From NCBI RefSeq assembly GCF_004343585.1, contig NZ_SLYW01000002.1:124001-188000 (forward strand): a stretch of 64,000 nt of DNA. The letters run 5' to 3'. Below, piece by piece: positions 49,853 through 56,682 of this stretch (position 1 is its first letter; every line of letters begins with the position of its first letter). The position numbers and the translations under genes were made by a program. The notes below the pieces were generated by a model that worked only from the letters and a program-made list of their open reading frames with translations, did not search any database and had not been told where the DNA came from. This DNA is from Neorhizobium sp. JUb45. Its GTDB lineage: Bacteria > Pseudomonadota > Alphaproteobacteria > Rhizobiales > Rhizobiaceae.

Positions 49853-50654
49853 TAAGCCGGACAGCCTGCTGGTGAAGCACCGGCTACTTATCCAGGTGTT
49901 GCGGACCGATTGGGCAAGCAAACTCGACCACAAAATCACTGCCGAAATTCTCGAGCGTTATAAATCTGACTTCAGTAACGCCCGAGTTAGTTTGCGGTAC
50001 CTCGAGCGCGCAACAGGCGCCACCCGAACAAATATCGTCGCGTCCCTTCGTCGGCTGGTAGAGCAGGGCGCGTTTACGGTCCTGCGCGAGGGGGCAGGAA
50101 CACGTCCTACCGAATATGCACCCAACTTCAATTTTTCTAGCGGTATCGCTGACGATACCTCTACTAGCGGTACTGCCCACGATACCGCTACAAAAGCGAG
50201 CAGTATCGCTGACGATACCTCTAGTGGTCTCGCAGGCGGTACCTCTAAGACGCCTAGCGGTATTGTCCACGATACCGAATCCCTCTTACTTTCCCCGCTT
50301 ACAAGCCGGGGACAAGTAAGAGATACATCCGCACCGGGCAGCCGGGCGGGCCCTTCGGCCGCCGGCACCCGGGCGTATATAGATCGCGTGGCGCGTGTCG
50401 TGCGCAGTGAGGTTGAGGAGGACGGTCGTGAGATCTGGCTATGCATGGGCTTGGAGTTCGTGGATGGCCAAAGAGAAGAGTTCGCCATTTGCATGCAGAG
50501 CGACGAGCAGGACGTTCAGGAGCGAGGACAGGCGCGATACCAAAGGCTGCTGACAGCCCTCGACATAGACATTGCCGAGGATCCGGAAGACATTATCGGC
50601 ATTCCATTCATTCTGACCGCCGACGATAGCTTCCGGCCGATCGAGGTAGCATGA
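49842..50654 (+). CDS. Winged-helix protein carrying internal iterons, possible replication initiator
   Basis: 270 residues. The N-terminal 95 residues contain a winged helix (RVSLRYLERATGATRTNIVA, LVEQGAFTVLREGAGTRPTE). Residues about 100-150 are a repetitive linker (SGIADDTS, SGTAHDTA, SSIADDTS, SGLAGGTS, SGIVHDTE) that is the translation of five palindromic DNA sites. The C-terminal 90 residues (IWLCMGLEFVDGQREEFAIC, PEDIIGIPFILTADDSFRP) form a separate domain. DNA-binding N-terminus, iterons inside the gene and a separate C-terminal domain is the plan of lambda O. No helicase loader gene follows directly, so the role is inferred. Confidence 0.6.
   Translation: MSSNKPDSLLVKHRLLIQVLRTDWASKLDHKITAEILERYKSDFSNARVSLRYLERATGATRTNIVASLRRLVEQGAFTVLREGAGTRPTEYAPNFNFSSGIADDTSTSGTAHDTATKASSIADDTSSGLAGGTSKTPSGIVHDTESLLLSPLTSRGQVRDTSAPGSRAGPSAAGTRAYIDRVARVVRSEVEEDGREIWLCMGLEFVDGQREEFAICMQSDEQDVQERGQARYQRLLTALDIDIAEDPEDIIGIPFILTADDSFRPIEVA
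50142..50276. repeat. Five 18-nt palindromic iteron-like sites, candidate origin
   Basis: Copies at 50142-50159, 50169-50186, 50202-50219, 50226-50243 and 50259-50276. The best copy is GGTATCGCTGACGATACC, an inverted repeat of 7 nt around a 4-nt spacer. Centre distances are 27, 33, 24 and 33 nt, all multiples of three, so the reading frame is kept. A long hairpin follows at 50283-50322. Confidence 0.75.
50283..50322. repeat. Extended hairpin next to the iterons
   Basis: CTCTTACTT (50283-50291) pairs with AAGTAAGAG (50314-50322). Inside, CCCCG (50293-50297) pairs with CGGGG (50307-50311). The structure lies within the coding sequence right after the last iteron. Confidence 0.65.
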
Positions 50655-50678
50655 CGCTAATCGCCATCGGCCACCGGA

Positions 50679-50882
50679 TCACCGAAACAGCTTACGGATG
50701 ATTGACCACAGGCTGACGGACCCGCGATTGTATGAACGATTATAGGCTGCCTTCTTCGGATTGGTGAGCCATCCCCAGCCCTTCGGAGCTTTGAGCCCCA
50801 CAGCATTCTTGACGATCCGCTTCGTCGAGGTACGAGCAGCAAGGCTTTTCTTCAGGCTGGGCTTGCGAATGCGCTTCGGCAT
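50679..50882 (-). CDS. Small basic hypothetical protein
   Basis: 67 residues, strongly basic (MPKRIRKPSLKKSLAARTST, GLKAPKGWGWLTNPKKAAYN). The start at 50882 has GGAGATCCCTCAC upstream; the frame opens 40 codons earlier. Short Lys-rich proteins with the KAPKGxGWxxNPKKAxYN motif are common on mobile elements, of unknown function. It is opposite in direction to its neighbours. Confidence 0.6.
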   Translation of the reverse strand: MPKRIRKPSLKKSLAARTSTKRIVKNAVGLKAPKGWGWLTNPKKAAYNRSYNRGSVSLWSIIRKLFR

Positions 50883-50992
50883 GTGAGGGATCTCCGGCGG
50901 GACTAAGCCGAAATTGAAACAACTCTTGGTCGAATGCAACTGCTTCCAGTCGCCGCGGCCATCAACGACAACCACCCTCGAAGGAGGATCCC

Positions 50993-51280
50993 ATGACAGC
51001 AACTGAAGGCCGGCAGATCGTTCCCGGCACCGCCGAGCATCGCGCCTGGTTGGCTCGGCTCGTGCATGGCAAATTTTACGATGCGCAGGCCGCTGCTCGC
51101 CAGCGACATAATCGGCAGAAGCTGGAGCTAGCCGAGAAGGCTTGGCGCCACCTGATGTCGGAATTCATCCGCATCTACGGCATGCCGATCGAGGCCGACC
51201 AATTCCATTCCGATATCGTTGAAGCTTGGCGGCGGGAGGCATGGCCAGGGCAGCTCAAAACGAACTGGTCATGGGCATGA
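50993..51280 (+). CDS. Hypothetical protein of the element
   Basis: 95 residues. ATG at 50993 after AAGGAGGATCCC, a very strong ribosome site. Helical (HGKFYDAQAAARQRHNRQKL, WRHLMSEFIRIYGMPIEADQ). No family recognised. Its last 26 nt overlap the 3' end of the convergent membrane-protein gene. Confidence 0.7.
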   Translation: MTATEGRQIVPGTAEHRAWLARLVHGKFYDAQAAARQRHNRQKLELAEKAWRHLMSEFIRIYGMPIEADQFHSDIVEAWRREAWPGQLKTNWSWA

Positions 51281-51779
51281 TGAAGTTGGGCACCAACCTA
51301 CCGTGAAGAATAGAGAATGCGCCCCCGACTATGCACCCGGCTGAGGCTAGGCCGAAGGCTATGGAAGCCCAGAATGTTGCGGCCACCCCCCAAGTGTGCT
51401 GCGCCTCTCCAACCCATTCTTCCGGATCCCACAACATAGCTTTGTTCGCCCATGCGTCATAGTTGTCAGAATTCATGGTCCAGTTGATCCATGTGCAGAA
51501 GCCAGCGAGAAGTGTAAAAAGCAGGCCTGCAACAAACCACCAGACGGTAAGCTGATAATGAGCCAACGCTTGAGGCTTGTCGGCTAGGCCACTCAAAAAC
51601 GTGAAAAGTCCAAATAGGCCACCGCCGTGAATGAGCAATAAGCTTGCCGTAAGCCAGCGGCCCCACTGCGCTGCAATATCGAACGTGGCGCGCTGCATCT
51701 CTTTGTAGTCTTTGAAAACAATCTCGGCGACTTCCTGCCGCTGTTTCATGAATTGTTTCGGAGGTGCTGTTTCGCTCAT
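51255..51779 (-). CDS. Hypothetical membrane protein with four predicted helices
   Basis: 174 residues. Hydrophobic segments lie at about 45-65, 80-102, 130-150 and near the C-terminus (FWASIAFGLASAGCIVGGAF). A charged N-terminal region (KQRQEVAEIVFKDYKEMQRA) precedes them. AAAGGGCCGGGCG lies before the ATG. Single membrane genes facing backwards in prophages are often lysogenic-conversion or superinfection-exclusion genes; that role is a guess here. Confidence 0.65.
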   Translation of the reverse strand: MSETAPPKQFMKQRQEVAEIVFKDYKEMQRATFDIAAQWGRWLTASLLLIHGGGLFGLFTFLSGLADKPQALAHYQLTVWWFVAGLLFTLLAGFCTWINWTMNSDNYDAWANKAMLWDPEEWVGEAQHTWGVAATFWASIAFGLASAGCIVGGAFSILHGRLVPNFIMPMTSSF

Positions 51780-51897
51780 CGCCCGGCCCTTTGATTCTGA
51801 TCTTTGTCACGATCTCACAGGGCGACACCAATGGATATTGGCGAGTTGGAGTAGGCGCCACATCCCACAAAAATCTGAAAGATTCACAGGAGACCAC

Positions 51898-52353
51898 ATG
51901 AACGTACAAGCCGCCAAGAATCTGCGCCAAGCACTACCGGACGCCGGGCACGGCTCTCCTGACAATCTCGCTGCCAAGGCCGCAGCGAAATGGGCCAGCA
52001 CCGCCAATATTGCGATCGACGGCATTCTCGACGAGCTCGATCTGCTTGATGTAGCGCAGCGCGCACTGATGGCTGGGGAGACGCTCGAAGAGATTGGGAT
52101 GAGCGGACCATATGGAAGCACTGCACAGCGGCGCGCATGGGCGGCAGGGAAGCTGTCGGCTGCCGCCCATGCAATAGTGCTCGCGGTAAAGCTTCTCGCG
52201 CGTCAGCGAGCCGATATGGCGAAGATCTCCGAACTTGAGCGTCGCATGTCGCATGCCGCTGCTGAAATTCGTGCAGCGAGGCGTTACGACGAGGTCGTGG
52301 TACCGTTTCGTGAGAAGCGAGCGCGGTCGATTGACTGGAGTGAGGCGGCGTAG
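51898..52353 (+). CDS. Hypothetical protein of the element
   Basis: 151 residues, helical and Ala-rich (MNVQAAKNLRQALPDAGHGS, then LDLLDVAQRALMAGETLEEI, then YGSTAQRRAWAAGKLSAAAH). ATG at 51898 with CACAGGAGACCAC upstream; the longer frame upstream is rejected. C-terminal coiled-coil-like stretch (ISELERRMSHAAAEIRAARR). Unknown function. Confidence 0.65.
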   Translation: MNVQAAKNLRQALPDAGHGSPDNLAAKAAAKWASTANIAIDGILDELDLLDVAQRALMAGETLEEIGMSGPYGSTAQRRAWAAGKLSAAAHAIVLAVKLLARQRADMAKISELERRMSHAAAEIRAARRYDEVVVPFREKRARSIDWSEAA

Positions 52354-52362
52354 CTGCTGACT

Positions 52363-52566
52363 TCACTTTCCAAGTGAAAGGGTGGCGACTTTTTCATTGA
52401 TCAAGTTGGCTACCGCCTTGGCATCCGAGATGCTGGTTCCCTCAGTCAGGTTCAAGGTTATCAAAAGTTCAGTCTTTAGCCCTATGTCCTCGTGTAACTC
52501 CAATTGAACAAAGCAGGGCTCATTCGCTCCCCGCTCCTTAACCGTTGCCACAAAATTACGCGCCAT
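52363..52566 (-). CDS. Small hypothetical protein
   Basis: 67 residues (MARNFVATVKERGANEPCFV, ELLITLNLTEGTSISDAKAV) with an alternating strand-helix pattern. The start at 52566 has GAGGACAAGAAAC upstream. Convergent with the preceding gene and 9 nt from its stop. Function unknown. Confidence 0.55.
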   Translation of the reverse strand: MARNFVATVKERGANEPCFVQLELHEDIGLKTELLITLNLTEGTSISDAKAVANLINEKVATLSLGK

Positions 52567-53118
52567 GTTTCTTGTCCTCATATCCAACTAATTGGGCAGA
52601 TGACCGCAACCTGAAGGCACGGGCAAGCGATATTTACTACTCAGATTCCCGCATTGAAAACATTGATCTTTTCGAAATAGCGTTCATGAAAACCTGCCAA
52701 AAGGGTAATTTTTGCCATTTCGGAGAGTATATATATGAAGGGGTACGAAATTTATCGGCCGAACATGTGCCTTTTCGACAGCGTTGCTGCGTAACCGCCG
52801 TCGCACCACGCGCATTCAAATCACCAACAGGTGAGACCCCTTTTCCCATTTCGAAGTGGCGCCGTTCGCGGCAGCCGAGCAAAGTTCATGGTCCAGATCT
52901 CCTCTGTGACCCCGCCGGGAGCAACGCGTAGGCATGGTAGCCTTGCGCCCGGCACCTATTCGGCGATTTCCAGGCGCCGGATCAGCCGGTCCGCGGTTAT
53001 TCCTTGACGCGGGACCGGCAACCATTCCCGATCTTCGGATCGTCACCCAGCTGCGCCAATCCGGCGTGGCTTTTTTTATACCCATCAACGTTGCGCGATA
53101 CGCGCATTGGGAGGTTCG
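52567..53118. other. Non-coding stretch of the element
   Basis: About 550 nt without a supported gene. Open frames present (for example 52545-52931 on the plus strand) lack ribosome sites and coding-like composition. The right end includes GGGAGGTTCG, the ribosome site of the next gene. Confidence 0.45.
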
Positions 53119-53460
53119 ATGTTCAAAACATCAGACATCGCCGCCGCGTGCGGCGTTGATCGCGCCACCGTTCGCAGCTGGCTGTCACGATCGCCAGGCT
53201 TTCAGGTTGGCACATTGGAAAACGGCGCACGTCAGTTCGACCGGGTCGAAGCGCTCGCTCTCGTCATCACAGGGGAAACGCTGAGCAGGCAGCTGGGCAC
53301 GCCGAGCGAAGTGTTGCCCATTGCGGCGCTGATTGCCGGCGGCTCTCCAGGCCGAACCGTATGGCTCTACCGAAAGGACGGCAAGCTCACGTTCTCCGAA
53401 TGGCAGCCGGATGTGCCTGCCGTGGCGATGCCACTCAGCGCGCTCGATGCACGGCTCTGA
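53119..53460 (+). CDS. Helix-turn-helix protein of the prophage
   Basis: 113 residues. ATG at 53119 after GGGAGGTTCG. The N-terminal MerR-like HTH (FKTSDIAAACGVDRATVRSW) is followed by a helical segment and a small C-terminal domain (GRTVWLYRKDGKLTFSEWQP). Its place just before the structural genes would suit a late regulator or small-terminase-like protein, but the sequence does not decide. Confidence 0.7.
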   Translation: MFKTSDIAAACGVDRATVRSWLSRSPGFQVGTLENGARQFDRVEALALVITGETLSRQLGTPSEVLPIAALIAGGSPGRTVWLYRKDGKLTFSEWQPDVPAVAMPLSALDARL

Positions 53461-53503
53461 CCCACCCCCTCCATTGGGTCCCTCTGACCCTCTGCCGGGC
53501 CTA

Positions 53504-53581
53504 TGCGGGCGGGAAGGCCCGGACTTGAACTAGGTCCGAAAATTTCCAGAACCGCTTTCCTACTTGTCTACCCCGGCCGCA
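53504..53581 (-). ncRNA. tRNA-like sequence, degenerate
   Basis: On the minus strand the two ends pair (TGCGGCCGGG with CCCGCCCGCA, one mismatch) and a T-arm-like hairpin CGGAC-CTAGTTCAA-GTCCG is present with the tRNA-typical GTTCAAGTCC. No normal anticodon arm or CCA end is found. It may be a decayed phage tRNA or an unrelated structured RNA. Confidence 0.35.
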
Positions 53582-53696
53582 ACTGGCCGCTTTCATCAAT
53601 GGATCTAAGTATATGGGTTTGCTTGCATTTGTGCGCAGCCGTGTCCGGCCTCTTAGAGGTCCAGGTGCGCAACCCGTCACAAAAGGTACTTTCCTA

Positions 53697-54308
53697 GTGT
53701 CGCCACTCCAAGACATACGTGCTGCGCTCGCGGCCATCGACATTCCAGCGGCAGAGCAAGCGTTGCTCGATGCTGAATCCCGCCGCGAAGGCGTCCTTTT
53801 GGTCGGCGAGTATCACGACGTGATTGCGGCCGAAACCGAGATCACCAAGGCCCGCATCGACCGCGATCGCGCCATCGCTCGTACTGCCCAGCTTGAGGCG
53901 CAACTCGTCGAGGCAATCTCGGCCGACGCGCATGACGGCATCCGACAGCGGCATGAACAAGCGGCGCGCCTTGCTGACGAAACCACCAAGGCTATTGAGG
54001 TCGAATATCCGAATTTTGCAATCCGGATTATTGATCTTGCAGACAGGGAGCGCCGCGCGGACGAGGCTATCGCCGCCGTTATGGATGAAGCCATTTCGGC
54101 CGGCCTTGACCTGCCTGATATCCCAACTCCTTCTTCGCGCGTCTGGGGGCGCAAGTATCTGCGGCCGCTTACGTTTCGCGAACGGCTTTCGCTGCCCGAA
54201 ACCGACGGCAACCCAGCCCACGGCGCTGCGTCTCGCGAGGTGACGATGGAGGCTGCATTCGCACTCGGTGGCGTAGGCCAGCCACCACCTGTCCCTGTTT
54301 TTCAATAG
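53697..54308 (+). CDS. Hypothetical coiled-coil phage protein
   Basis: About 203 residues from a GTG at 53697 (AAAAGG upstream). An ATG at 53613 in frame would add 28 residues but lies in non-protein-like sequence. The core is a long helical region (EYHDVIAAETEITKARIDRD, RTAQLEAQLVEAISADAHDG), then a Pro-rich end. It sits directly before the protease-capsid gene, where a scaffolding or head-accessory role is possible. No family recognised. Confidence 0.65.
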   Translation: MSPLQDIRAALAAIDIPAAEQALLDAESRREGVLLVGEYHDVIAAETEITKARIDRDRAIARTAQLEAQLVEAISADAHDGIRQRHEQAARLADETTKAIEVEYPNFAIRIIDLADRERRADEAIAAVMDEAISAGLDLPDIPTPSSRVWGRKYLRPLTFRERLSLPETDGNPAHGAASREVTMEAAFALGGVGQPPPVPVFQ

Positions 54309-54317
54309 GTCTCATAA

Positions 54318-56201
54318 ATGACAGACACAACGACCGCCGTCCGGGCGGATCCGGCCGACGACAAGATGCGTCGGTCAGCGCAGATCGGTGCCTCCAGTTT
54401 CGACGAAGCGGATAACACGATTGAAGTCATATGGACTACTGGCGCCGCTGTGCGCAGGTGGTCTTGGCGATCGGAGCGCTACTATTCGGAAGTTCTGGAG
54501 GTTACGCCGCAGGCGATCCGACTGGAGCGGCTGAATGCAGGCGCACCATTCTTGAACACTCATGACGACTCGGCGCTCAGCTCCGTGATTGGGTCTGTGG
54601 TACCTGGTACAGCTCGCGTTTCTGGCGGCAAAGGCTTTGCCCGCGTCAAGCTTTCGCGGGCTGCGGAAGACGCTGCCATCGTCGAGAAGATTAAGGACGG
54701 CATCATCCGCAATATCAGCGTCGGCTACGCCATCCACAAGGTCGTCAAAACCGACGCGGATGGCGACGGCACCGATGAAGAATGGCGCGTCGTTGACTGG
54801 GAGCCGCTGGAGATCAGCGCTGTTCCAGTTCCAGCGGACGCCGGCTCTCAGATCCGCTCGCACCCTGATGAGGACGGCCGAAGCGACCGAGCCGAACGTA
54901 CACGAACCACCACAATCGCAGAGCTGGCCCGTGAGGCAAAGCTCGTCGACATGGGGCTGCGAGCGATTGAAGACGGGCAGACCGTCGACGCTTTCCGCAC
55001 CGCCCTAATCAGACATTTTTCGGAAAAGGACGATGCTTTGACCATCGATAATCGTACTCCATCTTATGCCGGTGAGGATCATACGGAGAAACGCGCTGTT
55101 GCCATGCGCGAAGCCCTCATCCACCGTGCTGACCCCACGCGAGAACTCAATCCCGCCGGCCGCGAATATCGTGGTTTCTCGCTGCTGGATATGGCTCGCG
55201 AGTCACTCGAGCTTCGCAACGTCAAGACGCGCGGCATGGGCCGCGAAGAGATTGCCCGCGAGGCTCTTGCTCAGAGGTCTGGCGGATACCATGCGACATC
55301 CGACTTTCCGATAATCCTCGGCAATGTGGTTAATACCACGCTGCGCGCTGGCTATGAGGCTGCCGGCCAGACCTTCCGTCCACTGGTTCGCGAAGCAACG
55401 GCGGCGAATTTCAAGGCCATCAACCGTGCCCAGCTTGGTGAAGGCCCGGCCTTCGATCGCGTTCCAGAAAATGGCGAATACAAACGAGGTTCCGTCACTG
55501 AAGGCAAGGAATCCTACAAGATTGCGACCTTCGGTAAGGTCATCGGAATTACCCGTCAGGTCATCATCAACGATGATATGAACGCATTCAGCCGCATCCC
55601 GCAGCTGATGGGTGGCGCCGCTGCTCAGCTGGAAAGCGATCTCGTCTGGGCTCAGATCCTCGGCAATCCGACCATGGGCGATGGCCAAACGCTGTTCTCG
55701 GTGCCGCACAAGAACTTGATGACCGCTGCCGCTCTCAATGTCCCCGCGATCGGCAAAATGCGCGCCTCTATGGCGAAGCAGACCGGCCTCGACGGCAAGA
55801 CGGTTCTCAACATCGTGCCCCAGTTTTTGATCGTGCCTGTTGAGCTCGAAACGACTGCCGACCAGCTGCTGAACGCCGTTTATCACCCGACGGATTCGGC
55901 AGGCGCTGCGACCGGATCGATGCGCAAGCTGCAGATCATCGCCGAGGCACGCCTCGACAACGGTATCAGCAACCCGGCTGTTGTTTCCACAGCGATCGCC
56001 GGCTCGACAACTGCCTGGTATCTGGCCGCATCGCCCGCACAGGTCGACACGGTTGAGCTCGCCTACCTCGAAGGCAATCGCGGCGTCTATATCGAAACCC
56101 GTCAGGGCTTTGACGTCGATGGTCTCGAAGTCAAGGCTCGCCTCGATGTTGGCGCCAAGGCCATGGACCACCGCGGCCTCGCCAAGAACGCCGGCGCCTA
56201 A
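54318..56201 (+). CDS. Prohead protease fused to phage major capsid protein
   Basis: 627 residues in two parts. Residues about 20-190 are an HK97-type prohead protease: the likely catalytic His is in FLNTHDDSAL and the Ser in IRNISVGYAIHKV. After a linker, residues about 300-620 are an HK97-fold major capsid protein (TSDFPIILGNVVNTTLRAGY, GKVIGITRQVIINDDMNAFS, LESDLVWAQILGNPTMGDG). In most phages these are separate genes; here one chain carries both, so the protease would be within the capsid subunit. It is the main evidence that the element is of phage origin. Confidence 0.9.
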   Translation: MTDTTTAVRADPADDKMRRSAQIGASSFDEADNTIEVIWTTGAAVRRWSWRSERYYSEVLEVTPQAIRLERLNAGAPFLNTHDDSALSSVIGSVVPGTARVSGGKGFARVKLSRAAEDAAIVEKIKDGIIRNISVGYAIHKVVKTDADGDGTDEEWRVVDWEPLEISAVPVPADAGSQIRSHPDEDGRSDRAERTRTTTIAELAREAKLVDMGLRAIEDGQTVDAFRTALIRHFSEKDDALTIDNRTPSYAGEDHTEKRAVAMREALIHRADPTRELNPAGREYRGFSLLDMARESLELRNVKTRGMGREEIAREALAQRSGGYHATSDFPIILGNVVNTTLRAGYEAAGQTFRPLVREATAANFKAINRAQLGEGPAFDRVPENGEYKRGSVTEGKESYKIATFGKVIGITRQVIINDDMNAFSRIPQLMGGAAAQLESDLVWAQILGNPTMGDGQTLFSVPHKNLMTAAALNVPAIGKMRASMAKQTGLDGKTVLNIVPQFLIVPVELETTADQLLNAVYHPTDSAGAATGSMRKLQIIAEARLDNGISNPAVVSTAIAGSTTAWYLAASPAQVDTVELAYLEGNRGVYIETRQGFDVDGLEVKARLDVGAKAMDHRGLAKNAGA

Positions 56202-56257
56202 TCTTCAAAGGGCGGCTTCGCGCCGCCCGACATCCAGCCCAGCACCACACCTTTTCA

Positions 56258-56281
56258 GCCGCCTCACTAGCGGCTTTTTTC
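56258..56281 (+). terminator. Terminator after the capsid gene
   Basis: AGCCGC-ctcacta-GCGGCT followed by TTTTTT just before the tail chaperone gene. A second hairpin GGGCGGC-ttcgc-GCCGCCC lies at about 56209-56227. Confidence 0.75.
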
Positions 56282-56293
56282 CATGGAGCCCTC

Positions 56294-56551
56294 ATGACCA
56301 CCATTAAGCTTTCCACGCCCGTCGAGCATTCCGGCGTCACCTATTCCGAAATCTCTTTCGATGACCCGACGGTCGGCGATCTCGCCGCTGCGGATCTCGT
56401 GAAGGGCGAAACTCACCAGATGCTCGCCGTCCTTTCCAGCATGTCCGGCGTGCCGATTCCCGCGCTCAAGAAGATCAAGGCCAAGGAGTTCGCCAAGTTC
56501 TCGAAGGCGATTGATCTGGGAAACGAGCCGGAGCCCACGACTGGCGAATAG
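56294..56551 (+). CDS. Phage tail assembly chaperone (G-type product)
   Basis: 85 residues (MTTIKLSTPVEHSGVTYSEI, DDPTVGDLAAADLVKGETHQ), matching the small Mu gp41/TAC-type tail assembly proteins. It lies directly before the tape measure gene, the universal position of the chaperone. The sequence GGGAAAC at 56518-56524 is in the correct phase (G GGA AAC) for -1 frameshifting, and the -1 frame stays open to 56682. A fraction of ribosomes would make a longer G-T fusion. Confidence 0.85.
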   Translation: MTTIKLSTPVEHSGVTYSEISFDDPTVGDLAAADLVKGETHQMLAVLSSMSGVPIPALKKIKAKEFAKFSKAIDLGNEPEPTTGE

Positions 56552-56682
56552 TCGCGGGCTTCGTCGCCAGCGTGCTCCACACACCGCTCGACGTGATCGA
56601 GCGGTGGCCGCCTGAAAAGGCGTTGGCCTACTTCGATACGGCCACCGAAATCCATAAATTGATTGGAACCGGCCTTGGCTAA
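56515..56682 (+). CDS. Tail chaperone T extension reached by -1 frameshift
   Basis: An open -1 frame runs from a stop at 56512 to TAA at 56680-56682 and lacks its own good start. After slipping on GGGAAAC it adds 52 residues (WRIVAGFVASVLHTPLDVIE, RWPPEKALAYFDTATEIHKL) to the first 77 of the chaperone, giving a 129-residue fusion like lambda gpGT. The T part would recruit the tape measure protein, whose gene starts at its stop codon. Confidence 0.75.
   Translation, partial: SGKRAGAHDWRIVAGFVASVLHTPLDVIERWPPEKALAYFDTATEIHKLIGTGLG

Noticed and set aside
50142..50276. CRISPR array
   Set aside because: The repeats are palindromic 18-mers inside a coding frame with short, unequal spacers; no cas genes are near.
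52545..52931. 128-codon plus-strand frame in the element
   Set aside because: Overlaps the ribosome site of the minus-strand gene and lacks its own.
53119..53460. Small terminase subunit
   Set aside because: Only an HTH is visible, and no large terminase follows; left as a generic HTH protein.
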